A stretch of DNA of 6,272 nucleotides from Bacteroidales bacterium. Lineage in GTDB: Bacteria > Bacteroidota > Bacteroidia > Bacteroidales > UBA932. The stretch spans positions 1 to 6,272 of the forward strand of contig JAGDBY010000023.1 of NCBI GenBank assembly GCA_017958765.1. The letters are read 5' to 3'. The position numbers were made by a program, and so were the translations under genes. Shown here in pieces: positions 5,790-6,272 of this stretch (its first letter is position 1; every line of letters begins with the position of its first letter). The notes under the pieces were generated by a model. That model had not been told where the DNA came from, did not search any database, and saw only the letters and a list, made by a program, of their open reading frames with translations.

Positions 5790-6272
5790 TTAAGAATGGT
5801 TATTTATAGTGGTTAGTGTTTTTCCGATATAGTCCAGCAGCTCCTCTCTCCCTTTGCCGGTGTGAGATGAAGTGACGAAAACCGGAGGCAGCTCTTCCCA
5901 ATAATTCAACAGCTCAGCCTTATTAGCCTCCACCTGTGATGTCAGGGCGTTCTTGCCCATTTTGTCGCTCTTGGTAAAGATAATGGAAAAAGGCACACCT
6001 TCCTCACCCAACATAGTCAGAAATTCCAAATCATTCTTCAAAAGTTTGTGCCGTGAATCCAGAAGGACAAAGAGAAGCGCCAGCTCCTGACTGTTCAGTG
6101 TATAATCCTTGATCATCGAATCTATATTCTCGCGCATCTTCTTTGGGAGCTTCGCAAAGCCGTATCCGGGCAGATCGACGATATACCACTTGCCATCTAT
6201 GAGAAAGTGGTTCACGCATTGAGTTTTGCCGGGGGTGGAAGAGGTGCGGGCGAGAGATTTCCTGTTGCACAG
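5790..6272 (-). CDS. engB: Ribosome biogenesis GTP-binding protein EngB/YsxC, N-terminal part outside window
   Basis: The frame enters from the right edge and runs 160 residues to TAA at 5790-5792. Visible GTPase elements in order: the switch I/G2 segment KSLARTSSTPGKTQ (5-18), G3 DLPGYG (33-38), G4 TKSD within IFTKSDKMG, and G5 with VTSSHTGKG; LLDSRHKLLKNDLEFL is the family-typical helix region. The P-loop (G1) lies beyond the edge. The combination TSSTPGKTQ plus DLPGYGFAK identifies EngB (YihA/YsxC), a small essential GTPase that helps assemble the large ribosomal subunit. The missing part should be about 35-45 residues, given the usual size near 200. A GTG at 6215 within this frame is an internal valine codon, not the start. 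prs begins 14 bases after the stop, consistent with a shared transcript. Confidence 0.95.
   Translation of the reverse strand: MCNRKSLARTSSTPGKTQCVNHFLIDGKWYIVDLPGYGFAKLPKKMRENIDSMIKDYTLNSQELALLFVLLDSRHKLLKNDLEFLTMLGEEGVPFSIIFTKSDKMGKNALTSQVEANKAELLNYWEELPPVFVTSSHTGKGREELLDYIGKTLTTINNHS

Noticed and set aside
6213..6215. GTG as the start of a 141-residue EngB
   Set aside because: The frame continues upstream to the window edge with conserved EngB residues (TSSTPGKTQ), so the codon is an internal valine.

Overview
The window looks like ordinary chromosomal DNA from a member of the Bacteroidota, most likely Bacteroidales. Three things point there: a fused NagB-like/LmbE-like protein of a type I know from Bacteroides relatives, a DnaX tail of Bacteroidota style, and translation starts that lack clear Shine-Dalgarno sequences and instead sit behind A/T-rich bases. 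Base composition is moderate and even. I see no RNA gene, CRISPR array, insertion sequence, phage gene or attachment site.

The layout is two converging gene groups that meet at about 1740-1797. The left group, on the + strand, holds the C-terminal end of a DNA polymerase III gamma/tau subunit (3-548, cut by the window edge), lptB (551-1297) and mscL (1319-1735). It ends at a hairpin flanked by an A-tract and a T-tract (1751-1782), which can terminate transcription from both sides. The right group, on the - strand, is transcribed from the right edge as engB (cut by the edge), prs, nadE, a small membrane protein rich in cysteine, and a 636-residue NagB-like/LmbE-like fusion. The gaps in this group are 14, 1, 1 and 11 bases, so it is very probably one operon whose promoter lies outside the window. 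No stretch over 300 bases lacks a gene.

The right-hand genes share some metabolic logic. Prs makes PRPP, which feeds NAD, purine and pyrimidine synthesis, and NadE performs the last step of NAD synthesis. EngB is a ribosome-assembly GTPase, and the last gene probably acts on amino-sugar derivatives. The left-hand genes cover replication, lipopolysaccharide export and osmotic protection.

The main anomaly is a single in-frame TGA (5401-5403 on the - strand) inside prs, an otherwise complete and well conserved essential gene. It splits the gene before its catalytic histidine and PRPP-binding loop. A sequence error or a recent nonsense mutation is the simplest explanation; recoding is possible but has little support here. 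Second in interest is the sugar-isomerase half of the fusion protein, where two of the standard NagB catalytic residues are replaced. I do not find convincing evidence of a wholly new biological system in this window.
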